Source: Nocardioides sp. InS609-2 | Lineage (GTDB): Bacteria; Actinomycetota; Actinomycetes; Propionibacteriales; Nocardioidaceae | Assembly: GCF_023208195.1 (NCBI RefSeq) | Contig: NZ_CP060034.1 | Span: forward strand, 3,720,001 to 3,784,000 | Length of the DNA stretch: 64,000 nt | Direction of reading: 5' to 3' | Shown: in pieces, positions 38,874 through 47,625 of the stretch | Position numbering within the stretch: the stretch's first letter is position 1 | Layout of the letters: every line of letters starts with the position of its first letter | The notes under the pieces: model-generated | Database searches by the model: none | The model's input: only the letters and a program-made list of their open reading frames with translations | What the model was told of the DNA's origin: nothing | Position numbers and translations under genes: made by a program

Positions 38874-38901
38874 GACACGGGCAGCGCGTTGTCCCGGTTC
38901 A
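38874..38901 (-). promoter_or_regulatory. Autoregulatory SigL-type promoter
   Basis: Minus strand: TGAACC (complement of 38896-38901), 16 bases, CGTGTC (complement of 38874-38879), upstream of the sigma gene and its Shine-Dalgarno. Matches the published mycobacterial SigL consensus in both boxes. Confidence 0.75.
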
Positions 38902-38919
38902 AGTGTCCTGCTGCGGAGC

Positions 38920-39786
38920 TCAGAACACCTTCGGCAGCTCGGAGGCGCGCCCGGTGAACTCCGGTGCGCGCTTCTCGAGGAACGCGGCCACACCTTCCTT
39001 GCCGTCGCCGATCGAGGTGAGGAACATCGCGAGCGAGTCCGACAGGTGTGCCTCGAGCGGATCGGCTGCGGCGCCGTTACGGTAGAGCAGCTGCTTGGCC
39101 AGCCCCAGCGCGACAGGGGAGCGGCCGACAACGAACGACCGCGCCAGCTCGTACGCCGCGGGCAGCAGGTCGCCGGGTTCGTGCACCGAGCGGACCAGCC
39201 GGCCGGCGAGGGCTGCCTCGGCGCTGAGAATCTCCGCGGAGTAGATCCACTCGAGTGCCTGCTGGATGCCGACGATGCGCGGCAGGAACCAGCTGGAGCA
39301 GGCCTCGGGCACGATGCCGAGCCGGCCGAACACGAAGCCGATCTTCGCCGTCGTCGACGCGAGTCGCAGGTCCATCCCCAGCGTCATGGTGGCGCCGATG
39401 CCGACCGCCGGCCCGTTGATCGCCGCGATGACGGGCTTCGGCAGAGCGTGGATCGCGAGCGTCACACGGCCGCCGGTGTCGCGCACGCCCTCGTCGTACG
39501 GCGCCTCGGTGAGGTGGGCGCGCAGGTCCTCGGGCGTCGGGACGACCGTCTCGTCCAGGCCGAAGACATTGCCCTCGGCCGAGAGGTCCATGCCAGCGCA
39601 GAACGCCCGCCCGGCGCCGGTCACGACGACCGCGCGCACCGCGTCGTCGCGGGCGTCGGTCAGGAAGACCCGCTCCAGCTCGCGTGCCATCGTGAGGTCG
39701 AAGGCGTTGAGGCTCTCGGGCCGGCTGAGGGTGAGGGTGGCGATGCCGTCGCCGTCGACGTCCCAGGTCAGCGTCTCGTAGGCCAC
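38920..39786 (-). CDS. Enoyl-CoA hydratase/isomerase family protein
   Basis: A 288-aa crotonase-fold enzyme. Oxyanion-hole segments are GAGRAFCAGMDLS and INGPAVGIGATMTLGMDLRLAS; Glu of the second catalytic position lies in GIVPEACSSWFLPRIVG. A longer than usual loop after AGMDLS (about residues 70-100) is shared with Echdc-like members acting on larger acyl-CoAs. GTG start follows the stop of the preceding 47-codon gene by one base. Confidence 0.87.
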   Translation of the reverse strand: MAYETLTWDVDGDGIATLTLSRPESLNAFDLTMARELERVFLTDARDDAVRAVVVTGAGRAFCAGMDLSAEGNVFGLDETVVPTPEDLRAHLTEAPYDEGVRDTGGRVTLAIHALPKPVIAAINGPAVGIGATMTLGMDLRLASTTAKIGFVFGRLGIVPEACSSWFLPRIVGIQQALEWIYSAEILSAEAALAGRLVRSVHEPGDLLPAAYELARSFVVGRSPVALGLAKQLLYRNGAAADPLEAHLSDSLAMFLTSIGDGKEGVAAFLEKRAPEFTGRASELPKVF

Positions 39787-39787
39787 G

Positions 39788-39931
39788 TCAGCGCGCGCGA
39801 CGCGAGCGCTCGCGTCGAGCCTTGATCGAGGACATCGCCTCGTTGATGCGGCGCTGGTTCTCGGGCTTGCGCGACTCGTCGTACAACTTCTTGGCGATGC
39901 CAACGACAGCGATCTTGCGGAGAATTCCCAT
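39788..39931 (-). CDS. 47-aa basic small protein
   Basis: A short gene from ATG 39931 to TGA 39788. The product begins MGILRKIAVVGIAKKLYDESRKP and ends in an Arg-rich tail (ARRERSRRAR). The amphipathic basic first half and the coupling to the hydratase start (TGA, one base, GTG) argue for a real gene. Possibly membrane- or nucleic-acid-associated; function unknown. Confidence 0.65.
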   Translation of the reverse strand: MGILRKIAVVGIAKKLYDESRKPENQRRINEAMSSIKARRERSRRAR

Positions 39932-39991
39932 GTCAGGACCGTACCCAACCCATCAACCGGTGAGGGTGGACGGTTCAGGGAAGGTGATCGC

Positions 39992-41131
39992 GTGCGGGTG
40001 CTCTTTTCGTCGACCTTCGGATACGGACACATCTTTCCCATGCTCCCGCTTGCTCTGGCCCTCCGGGAGGTCGGTCACGAGGTGCTGTGGGCCACCAGCG
40101 CACACGCGACCCGGCACGTCGCGGCCGCCGGCCTGGACACGGCACCAGCAGGCGCGGCGGGACCAGAGTTCCTCGAGGCGGTCGGTCGGCTGCATGCGAC
40201 CGCGGCCGGGATCGCGCCGCCCGAGCGTGCGGCCTTCATGTACCCCCGTCTGTTCGGCGAGCTGCTGACGCCGCCCATGGCGGCGGACCTGCTGCCGCTC
40301 GCGCAGGAGTGGCGACCCGACCTGATGGTCCATGAGCAAGGTGAGCTGGCCTCGCCGCTGGTCGGTGCCGTGCTGGGGACGCCGAGTGTGACGCATTCAT
40401 TCGGCGGGGCGATCCCGGCCGAGATCATGGCCGCGGCAGGAGAGCGCGTCGCCCCCCTCTGGGCCGCCTACGTGCAGGACCCCGCGCCGTACGCCGGGTG
40501 CTTCACGTCGCTCTATCTGGACATCTGCCCGTCGTCGGTGCAGTCGGTCGCGACGGACCACATCCCTGCCGTGCAGCCGTTGCGACCGGTTACGCGCGGC
40601 CCGGACCAGCAGCCGGACGACGAACCGCCGCTCGTCTACCTCACCCTCGGCACGGTCCAGAACCACGCGCCGATCCTGCCCACCGTCGCCGCGGCACTGT
40701 CCGCCCTGCCGATCCGGCTCCTCGTCGCGGTCGGGCCCGATGGCGACCCGAGCTCGCTGGGGGAGCTGCCGCCGAACGTGCAGGTCGAGAAGTGGGTCGA
40801 CCAGCCGCAGGTGCTGGAGCGCTGCTCCGTGGTGGTGTCCCACGCGGGCTCGGGCACGTTCCTGGGCGCGCTGGCCGCCGGCCGGCCACAGCTGTGCATG
40901 CCACTGGGGGCAGATCAGTTCCGCAACTCCGCCGGCGCAACCCGGTCGGGTACGGCGCTGGTGCTGACCCCGGGCGAGGTGAATGCGGAGTCGGTCACCT
41001 GGGCTGTGTCCAGGTTGATGACCGAGGACTCGTTCACCGACCGGGCACGATCCGTGGCGGCGGAGATCGCCCACATGCCGTCGCCCGCGGAGGTGGTCGA
41101 CGTGCTCGTGGAGCGGTTCAGCAGGACGTGA
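39992..41131 (+). CDS. UGT/MGT-type glycosyltransferase (GT1)
   Basis: A 379-aa GT-B inverting glycosyltransferase. N-terminal acceptor half starts VLFSSTFGYGHIFPMLPLA; donor half has LTLGTVQN and the nucleotide-sugar motif VVVSHAGSGTFLGALAAGRPQLCMPLGADQ. Such enzymes glycosylate macrolides and other small molecules. No biosynthetic cluster surrounds it, so a xenobiotic-detoxifying role is possible. GTG start with AGGGAAGG upstream. Confidence 0.87.
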   Translation: MRVLFSSTFGYGHIFPMLPLALALREVGHEVLWATSAHATRHVAAAGLDTAPAGAAGPEFLEAVGRLHATAAGIAPPERAAFMYPRLFGELLTPPMAADLLPLAQEWRPDLMVHEQGELASPLVGAVLGTPSVTHSFGGAIPAEIMAAAGERVAPLWAAYVQDPAPYAGCFTSLYLDICPSSVQSVATDHIPAVQPLRPVTRGPDQQPDDEPPLVYLTLGTVQNHAPILPTVAAALSALPIRLLVAVGPDGDPSSLGELPPNVQVEKWVDQPQVLERCSVVVSHAGSGTFLGALAAGRPQLCMPLGADQFRNSAGATRSGTALVLTPGEVNAESVTWAVSRLMTEDSFTDRARSVAAEIAHMPSPAEVVDVLVERFSRT

Positions 41132-41203
41132 TGCGCAGCGAGGACACATCGCGGTCGGCTGTGCGCTTGCCGTCCGCTGGATCCGCTGACGGCCCGGCAG
41201 CCG

Positions 41204-41232
41204 TTGCGAGGTCACGGCTCCGGGCCTACGGT
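41204..41232 (+). promoter_or_regulatory. Candidate sigma-A promoter of hypAB
   Basis: TTGCGA (41204-41209), exactly 17 bases, TACGGT (41227-41232), with GAGAGG as Shine-Dalgarno before the hypA ATG at 41253. It would start the hydrogenase maturation genes. Confidence 0.5.
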
Positions 41233-41252
41233 GACGTCGAGAGGCGGGACGT

Positions 41253-41579
41253 ATGCACGAGCTGGCCATCGCGGAGAGCGTGGTGTCGACGGTGCTCGAA
41301 CGCACCGGCGGCCGGGTGAGCGTCGTACGCCTCCGGGTGGGCCGGATGTCGGGCGTGGTGCCGGATGCGCTGGTGTTCTGCTTCGAGCTCGCGGCCGCGG
41401 GCACCGCCCTGGCGGGCGCGACGCTCGAGATCGAGGAGCAGGCCGGGCTGGCGCACTGTCGCGACTGCGACACCGACTTCTCGATGCGCGACGCGTTCCT
41501 GCTGTGCGACTGCGGGAGCGCCGACGTCGAGCTGCTGTCCGGTCGCGAGCTCCAGGTGACTTCAGTGGAAGTGGTGTGA
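41253..41579 (+). CDS. hypA: Hydrogenase nickel-incorporation protein HypA
   Basis: A 108-aa nickel metallochaperone. The N-terminal MHE binds Ni(II); the zinc site is formed by CRDC and, 15 residues later, CDCGS. The second pair is spaced C-x-C rather than the usual C-x2-C, a small oddity. It delivers nickel with HypB to the hydrogenase large subunit. One base separates it from hypB. Confidence 0.95.
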   Translation: MHELAIAESVVSTVLERTGGRVSVVRLRVGRMSGVVPDALVFCFELAAAGTALAGATLEIEEQAGLAHCRDCDTDFSMRDAFLLCDCGSADVELLSGRELQVTSVEVV

Positions 41580-41580
41580 C

Positions 41581-42390
41581 ATGTGCAGCACCTGCGGATG
41601 CGGCGAGGCCGACGTACGCGTGACGACGCCTGGCGCCGCGAGCGACGCGGCCGGCCACGGGCATGGCCACGGCCACGGCCACGGGCACGACGAAAACCAC
41701 AGCCACGACGAAAGCCACAGTCACGACCACGTGCACCTCGAGCAGGACGACGAGCTGCGCACCCACACCCTGGAGCTCGAGGTCGCCGTGCTGGCCAAGA
41801 ACGACGGACTGGCAGCGCGCAACCGGGCCTGGCTGGCCGAACGCCGCATCACCGCGCTCAACCTGATGAGCTCGCCCGGGGCAGGCAAGACGACCCTGCT
41901 CGAACGCACGATCGCCGCAACGGACCGGGCGGTCAGCGTGATCGAGGGCGACCAGGAGACGCTCTTCGACGCCGAGCGGATCCGCAAGGCCGGCGCCCGG
42001 GCGGTGCAGGTGAACACCGGGGCGGGCTGTCACCTCGACGCCACCATGGTGTCCCGCGCACTCGAGCAGCTGCGGCCGGAACGCGACAGCATCGTGTTCA
42101 TCGAGAACGTCGGCAACCTGGTCTGCCCGGCCCTGTTCGACCTCGGGGAGCTGCGCAAGGTCGTCGTGATCTCGGTGACCGAGGGCGACGACAAGCCGCT
42201 GAAGTACCCCCACATGTTCGCGGCCGCGGACCTCGTCGTCATCAACAAGACCGACCTGCTGCCGTACGTCGACTTCGACATGGAGCGCCTGACCGTGGAC
42301 GCCCGGAAGCTGAACCCCCTTGTGCAGGTGGTCCCGGTGTCTGCGAAGACCGGCGAGAACCTCGATGCCTGGCTGACCTGGCTGACCTGA
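41581..42390 (+). CDS. hypB: Hydrogenase nickel-incorporation GTPase HypB
   Basis: A 269-aa GTPase. The N-terminus CSTCGCG is the high-affinity nickel site; a His-rich stretch of alternating GH and SH (about residues 25-52) can store nickel. GTPase motifs: P-loop SSPGAGKTT, VIEGDQET, and NKTD. It inserts nickel into the hydrogenase large subunit with HypA. Confidence 0.97.
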   Translation: MCSTCGCGEADVRVTTPGAASDAAGHGHGHGHGHGHDENHSHDESHSHDHVHLEQDDELRTHTLELEVAVLAKNDGLAARNRAWLAERRITALNLMSSPGAGKTTLLERTIAATDRAVSVIEGDQETLFDAERIRKAGARAVQVNTGAGCHLDATMVSRALEQLRPERDSIVFIENVGNLVCPALFDLGELRKVVVISVTEGDDKPLKYPHMFAAADLVVINKTDLLPYVDFDMERLTVDARKLNPLVQVVPVSAKTGENLDAWLTWLT

Positions 42391-42415
42391 AATGAGGTAA
42401 GGGTTCGGGTTTCCC

Positions 42416-42444
42416 TTGACAAGCATTACGCCGTCGACTGTCAT
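42416..42444 (+). promoter_or_regulatory. Candidate promoter of hydrogenase structural genes
   Basis: TTGACA (42416-42421), 17 bases, TGTCAT (42439-42444), in the 138-base gap between hypB and the small-subunit gene. The -35 box is perfect; the -10 is moderate. Confidence 0.5.
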
Positions 42445-42453
42445 GGTTGGGGG

Positions 42454-42469
42454 AGTGACACAGGTCACA
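42454..42469. promoter_or_regulatory. CRP/GlxR-type palindrome before hydrogenase genes
   Basis: A-GTGA-N6-TCACA (42454-42469) matches the CRP consensus TGTGA-N6-TCACA at nine of ten positions. It lies just downstream of the predicted -10 box, so binding would block that promoter or activate a later one. Confidence 0.55.
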
Positions 42470-42528
42470 CAGATGACGACCTGCGAACCAAGAGGGGACC
42501 GTCACGGGCCCCCAGAGAGCCGGCGCAG

Positions 42529-43584
<1,056 letters not shown>

Positions 43585-43629
43585 CTCCCGCTCTTCCACC
43601 CAACCACACACGACCGAGAGGGCGGCGGG

Positions 43630-45420
43630 ATGACGTCGACCATTCCAGCACCCAGCAGCATGACCGAGGACGCAAACGGCCTGACCGAGATGGCGTGGGA
43701 CCCGATCACCCGAATCGTCGGCAGCCTCGGGATCTACACCAAGATCGACTTCAAGCAGAAGACCGTCGTGGAGTGTAAGAGCACCAGCTCGATCTTCCGT
43801 GGCTACTCGATCTTCATGAAGGGCAAGGACCCGCGCGACGCGCACTTCATCACCAGCCGCATCTGTGGCATCTGCGGTGACAACCACGCGACCTGCTCCT
43901 GCTACGCCCAGAACATGGCGTACGGAGTGAAGCCACCGCACCTCGGTGAGTGGATCGTCAACCTCGGCGAGGCGGCCGAGTACATGTTCGACCACAACAT
44001 CTTCCAGGAGAACCTGGTCGGGGTGGACTACTGCGAGAAGATGGTCGCGGAGACCAACCCCGGAGTGCTCGAGCTCGCCAACAACACCGAGTCACCGAAC
44101 GCGGAAGCCCATGGCTACAGGACCATCGGCGACATCATGCGGTCGCTGAACCCGTTCACCGGTGAGTTCTACCGTGAGGCGCTGCAGGTCAGCCGCTGGA
44201 CCCGCGAGATGTTCTGCCTGATGGAGGGCCGGCACGTCCACCCCTCCACGCTCTATCCGGGTGGTGTCGGCACCGTGGCGACGATCCAGCTGATGACCGA
44301 CTACATCACCCGGTTGATGCGCTACGTCGAGTTCATGAAGAAGGTCGTGCCGATGCACGACGACCTCTTCGACTTCTTCTACCAGGCACTCCCTGGCTAC
44401 GAGGAGGTCGGCAACCGCCGCATCCTGCTCGCCTGCTGGGGCTCGTTCCAGGACCCCGAGCACTGCAACTTCGAGTACAAGGACATGACCAACTGGGGCC
44501 GCAAGATGTACGTCACCCCGGGCATCGTCGTGGACGGCAAGCTCGTCACGACCGACCTGGTGGAGATCAACCTCGGCATCCGCATCCTGCTCGGCTCGTC
44601 CTACTACGACGACTGGGAGGGCCAGGAGATATTCGTAGAGAAGGACCCCCTCGGCAACCCGGTCGACCGGCGGCACCCCTGGAACCAGCACACCAACCCG
44701 AAGCCGCAGAAGCGCGACCTCGACAACAAGTACAGCTGGGTGATGTCACCGCGCTGGTTCGACGGCAAGGACTACCTCGCCCTCGACACGGGCGGTGGCC
44801 CGCTCGCGCGCCTGTGGTCGACGGCGCTGGCCGGACTGGTCGACATCGGCTACGTGCAGTCGACGGGCGAGTCGGTGAAGATCAACCTGCCGAAGACCGC
44901 GCTCAAGGGCCCGGTCGAGCTGGAGTGGAAGATCCCGCAGTGGAGCAACACCTTGGAGCGCAACCGGGCACGCACCTACTTCCAGGCGTACGCCGCGGCA
45001 TGCGCGCTGCACTTCGCCGAGAAGGCGCTGGTCGAGATCCGGGCCGGCCGCACCAAGACCTGGGAGAAGTTCACCGTGCCCGAGACGGGCATCGGCTGCG
45101 GCTTCACCGAGGCGGTGCGCGGGGTGCTGAGCCACCACATGGTCATCCGCGACGGGAAGATCGCCAACTACCACCCCTACCCGCCGACCCCGTGGAACGC
45201 CAACCCGCGTGACTCCTACGGGACCCCCGGGCCCTACGAGGACGCCGTACAAGGTCAGCCGATCTTCGAGGAGAACGACCGCGAGCACTTCAAGGGCATC
45301 GACATCATGCGCACGGTGCGCAGCTTCGACCCGTGCCTGCCGTGCGGCGTGCACATGTATCTCGGAGAGGGGCAGAAGCTCGAGCTGATGCATTCGCCGA
45401 CCCAGTCCGTCAGCGGGTAG
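43630..45420 (+). CDS. hhyL: [NiFe]-hydrogenase large subunit, group 1h
   Basis: A 596-aa catalytic subunit. The active-site Ni-Fe cysteines are in RICGIC (C79, C82) and DPCLPCGVH (C569, C572); H575 is the last residue of the mature protein, and the 21-residue tail after it should be removed by the maturation protease encoded at 49704. The sequence type (DNHATCSCYAQN) is that of Hhy enzymes. It follows the small-subunit gene by 45 bases, preceded by GAGAGGG. Confidence 0.96.
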   Translation: MTSTIPAPSSMTEDANGLTEMAWDPITRIVGSLGIYTKIDFKQKTVVECKSTSSIFRGYSIFMKGKDPRDAHFITSRICGICGDNHATCSCYAQNMAYGVKPPHLGEWIVNLGEAAEYMFDHNIFQENLVGVDYCEKMVAETNPGVLELANNTESPNAEAHGYRTIGDIMRSLNPFTGEFYREALQVSRWTREMFCLMEGRHVHPSTLYPGGVGTVATIQLMTDYITRLMRYVEFMKKVVPMHDDLFDFFYQALPGYEEVGNRRILLACWGSFQDPEHCNFEYKDMTNWGRKMYVTPGIVVDGKLVTTDLVEINLGIRILLGSSYYDDWEGQEIFVEKDPLGNPVDRRHPWNQHTNPKPQKRDLDNKYSWVMSPRWFDGKDYLALDTGGGPLARLWSTALAGLVDIGYVQSTGESVKINLPKTALKGPVELEWKIPQWSNTLERNRARTYFQAYAAACALHFAEKALVEIRAGRTKTWEKFTVPETGIGCGFTEAVRGVLSHHMVIRDGKIANYHPYPPTPWNANPRDSYGTPGPYEDAVQGQPIFEENDREHFKGIDIMRTVRSFDPCLPCGVHMYLGEGQKLELMHSPTQSVSG

Positions 45421-45422
45421 CG

Positions 45423-46331
45423 ATGGCGGAAGTCGAGGGGGCCGACCAGCTCAGGGCCACGGGCGAGCGCATCGACGCGCTGCTGGACGCCAGTGGCTCG
45501 GGCGGCGTGGTGGCGCGCGAGCGCGCGGAGGAGCTGGTCCGGCTGGTGGCCGACCTGTACGGTGCCGGGCTCGAGCGCATCCTCGACATCACCTACGAGG
45601 CGGGGCAGCTCACCGACGAGGTGCTGGCCGCGCTGGCCGCCGACGACCTGGTGGCGAGCCTGCTGCTGGTGCACGGCCTGCATCCCTACGACGTGGGACA
45701 GCGCGTCGAACAGGCGCTCGAGAGTGTCCGGCCCTACCTCGGCTCGCACGGTGGTGACGTCGAGCTGCTCGAGGTCAGCGACGAGGGCACGGTCCGGCTG
45801 CGGCTGCTCGGCAGCTGCGACGGCTGCCCGTCGTCGTCGGTGACCCTCAAGCTCGCCGTCGAGGGGGCGATCGAGGCGGCCGCCCCCGAGATCACCGGCA
45901 TCGAGGTCGAGGACGCCGAGCCGAGCGGTGCCGAGACGCTGATCCCGGTCTCCTCCCTGCGCTCGCGGCTCGAGGAGACCACGTCGTCCTGGGAGCCGCT
46001 TCCCGACCTCGCAGCCCTGACATCGGGCGCCGTGACGACGGTCGAGGTCAGCGGCGCGCGGATCCTCGTCTGCCGTCTGGGCCCGGAGCTCTTCGCGTAC
46101 GCCAACCGCTGTGCCCGCTGCGAGGAGTCGCTCGACGGTGCGGCGCTGTCGCGAAGGCTGGGTGCCGCGGTGGGCGAGGCGGTTCTGCGCTGCCCCGCCT
46201 GCCGCGCGCACTACGACGTACGACGTGCCGGTGCGTGTCTCGACGACGAGTCCCTGCACCTGGTCCCCGTGCCTCTGCTCACCGATGGCGACGTCACCTC
46301 GGTAGCGGTCGTCACTCCGGTCTCGGCATGA
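45423..46331 (+). CDS. NifU-domain protein with C-terminal four-Cys (rubredoxin/Rieske-like) domain
   Basis: A 302-aa protein. Residues about 95-165 form a NifU C-terminal domain with GSCDGCPSS supplying a C-x2-C scaffold site. Residues about 195-290 have a Rieske-type order but with C-x2-C (CARCEES) and C-x2-C (CPACRAHY), i.e. both Rieske His positions are Cys, as in rubredoxin-like electron carriers. It starts two bases after the large-subunit stop. Likely supplies clusters to, or takes electrons from, the hydrogenase (inference from position). Confidence 0.87.
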   Translation: MAEVEGADQLRATGERIDALLDASGSGGVVARERAEELVRLVADLYGAGLERILDITYEAGQLTDEVLAALAADDLVASLLLVHGLHPYDVGQRVEQALESVRPYLGSHGGDVELLEVSDEGTVRLRLLGSCDGCPSSSVTLKLAVEGAIEAAAPEITGIEVEDAEPSGAETLIPVSSLRSRLEETTSSWEPLPDLAALTSGAVTTVEVSGARILVCRLGPELFAYANRCARCEESLDGAALSRRLGAAVGEAVLRCPACRAHYDVRRAGACLDDESLHLVPVPLLTDGDVTSVAVVTPVSA

Positions 46332-46987
46332 CTGCCCCCGGCGGCTCCCCGCTCGCCTCGCTCCGCCGGATCACCAGCACCCGGCCGGCGCCGGTGGTGG
46401 GGGAGCGCTGCGAGATGTGTGCCGCGACGATCGCCGACGAGCACCAGCACGTGGTCAATCTCGAGAGCAGGGTGCTGATGTGCACGTGTCGGGGGTGCTA
46501 CCTGCTGTTCACCGCCGAGCATGCCGAGCTGCGCTACCGCGCCGTACCCGACCGCTATCTCTCGTTCCCCGACTTCGACTTCGGCGCCCGCGAGTGGGAC
46601 GAGCTCCAGATCCCGGTCGGGCTGGCCTTCCTCTTCAAGAACTCCGTGCAGGACCGCATCATCGCCTTCTATCCCGGTCCGGCCGGCGCGACCGAGTCGG
46701 AGCTCCCGCTCGACGCCTGGGACCGCATCGTGGCGGCCAACGCGCAGCTCGACCACCTGCACGCCGACGTGGAGGCGCTGCTGCTGCGCGCTGCCGATCG
46801 GGACCACCCGGACTACACCGCACACGTCGTGCCCATCGACGCGTGCTACGAGCTGGTCGGCCGGTTGCGGTCTCTGTGGCGTGGCTTCGACGGCGGCACC
46901 GAGGCGCGCGCCGCGATCGACGACTTCTTCACGATGGTCGTCGAACGCAGCAGGCCGGCACCCCCCGCCCCGGGGCTACCGTCATGA
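46328..46987 (+). CDS. DUF5947 protein
   Basis: A 219-aa protein of the DUF5947 family, known from group 1h hydrogenase operons. It has C-x2-C (RCEMCAA) near residue 29 and C-x-C-x2-C (MCTCRGC) near residue 53, a probable metal site. ATG overlaps the upstream stop by four bases. A role in cofactor assembly is inferred from context only. Confidence 0.85.
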   Translation: MTAPGGSPLASLRRITSTRPAPVVGERCEMCAATIADEHQHVVNLESRVLMCTCRGCYLLFTAEHAELRYRAVPDRYLSFPDFDFGAREWDELQIPVGLAFLFKNSVQDRIIAFYPGPAGATESELPLDAWDRIVAANAQLDHLHADVEALLLRAADRDHPDYTAHVVPIDACYELVGRLRSLWRGFDGGTEARAAIDDFFTMVVERSRPAPPAPGLPS

Positions 46988-47625
46988 GCAGCTACGAGTT
47001 CTCCGTGGTCGACGTCTTCGCCGAGCCGTACGCCGCCGCACCACAGCTCACCGCGCGGCTGCGCATCCAGGAGACGAGCGGCGAGACGATCCACGCGATC
47101 GCGCTGCGCTGTCAGGTGCGGATCGAGCCCCAGCGCCGTCGCTACGCGGAGGCCGACGAGTCCGGTCTCCGCGCGCTCTTCGGCGACCGGGACCGCTGGG
47201 TCGACACCCTCAAGCCGTTCCTGTGGATGCAGTGCAGCTCCATGGTCCAGGGTTTCACCGGCATCACCGAGGTCGACCTGGCGCTGCCGTGCACCTACGA
47301 CTTCGAGATCACCGGGTCGCGCTACCTGCACGCCGTCGGTGAGGGTGACATCCCGATCGTCTTCCTCTTCTCGGGCACCGTCTTCACCAAGGGCGTCAAC
47401 GGCTTCGGAGTGGTGCAGGTGCCCTGGGACTGCGAGGCGTCCTATCAGCTCCCGGTGCAGGTCTGGCAGCAGATGATCGCGTCCTACTACCCGAACACCG
47501 GATGGATCCGCCTCGACCACGACGTCCTGGCCGAGCTGGCCGGCTTCAAGGCCCAGCACGGCCTGACCACGTGGGAAGAGACCGTGCAGACCCTCCTCGC
47601 AACCAGGGACGGCGTCCAGCCATGA
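46984..47625 (+). CDS. DUF6084 protein
   Basis: A 213-aa protein matching DUF6084, found in the same hydrogenase operons. No Cys cluster or transmembrane segment; the central part (LPCTYDFEITGSRYLHAVGEGDIPIVFLFSGTVF type) looks all-beta. ATG overlaps the previous stop (ATGA). Function unknown; possibly a structural partner of the enzyme complex. Confidence 0.83.
   Translation: MSSYEFSVVDVFAEPYAAAPQLTARLRIQETSGETIHAIALRCQVRIEPQRRRYAEADESGLRALFGDRDRWVDTLKPFLWMQCSSMVQGFTGITEVDLALPCTYDFEITGSRYLHAVGEGDIPIVFLFSGTVFTKGVNGFGVVQVPWDCEASYQLPVQVWQQMIASYYPNTGWIRLDHDVLAELAGFKAQHGLTTWEETVQTLLATRDGVQP

Noticed and set aside
41640..41740. GH/SH-rich tract looking like a DNA repeat array
   Set aside because: It is the histidine-rich nickel-storage segment of HypB, not a CRISPR or satellite repeat; units are irregular and in frame.
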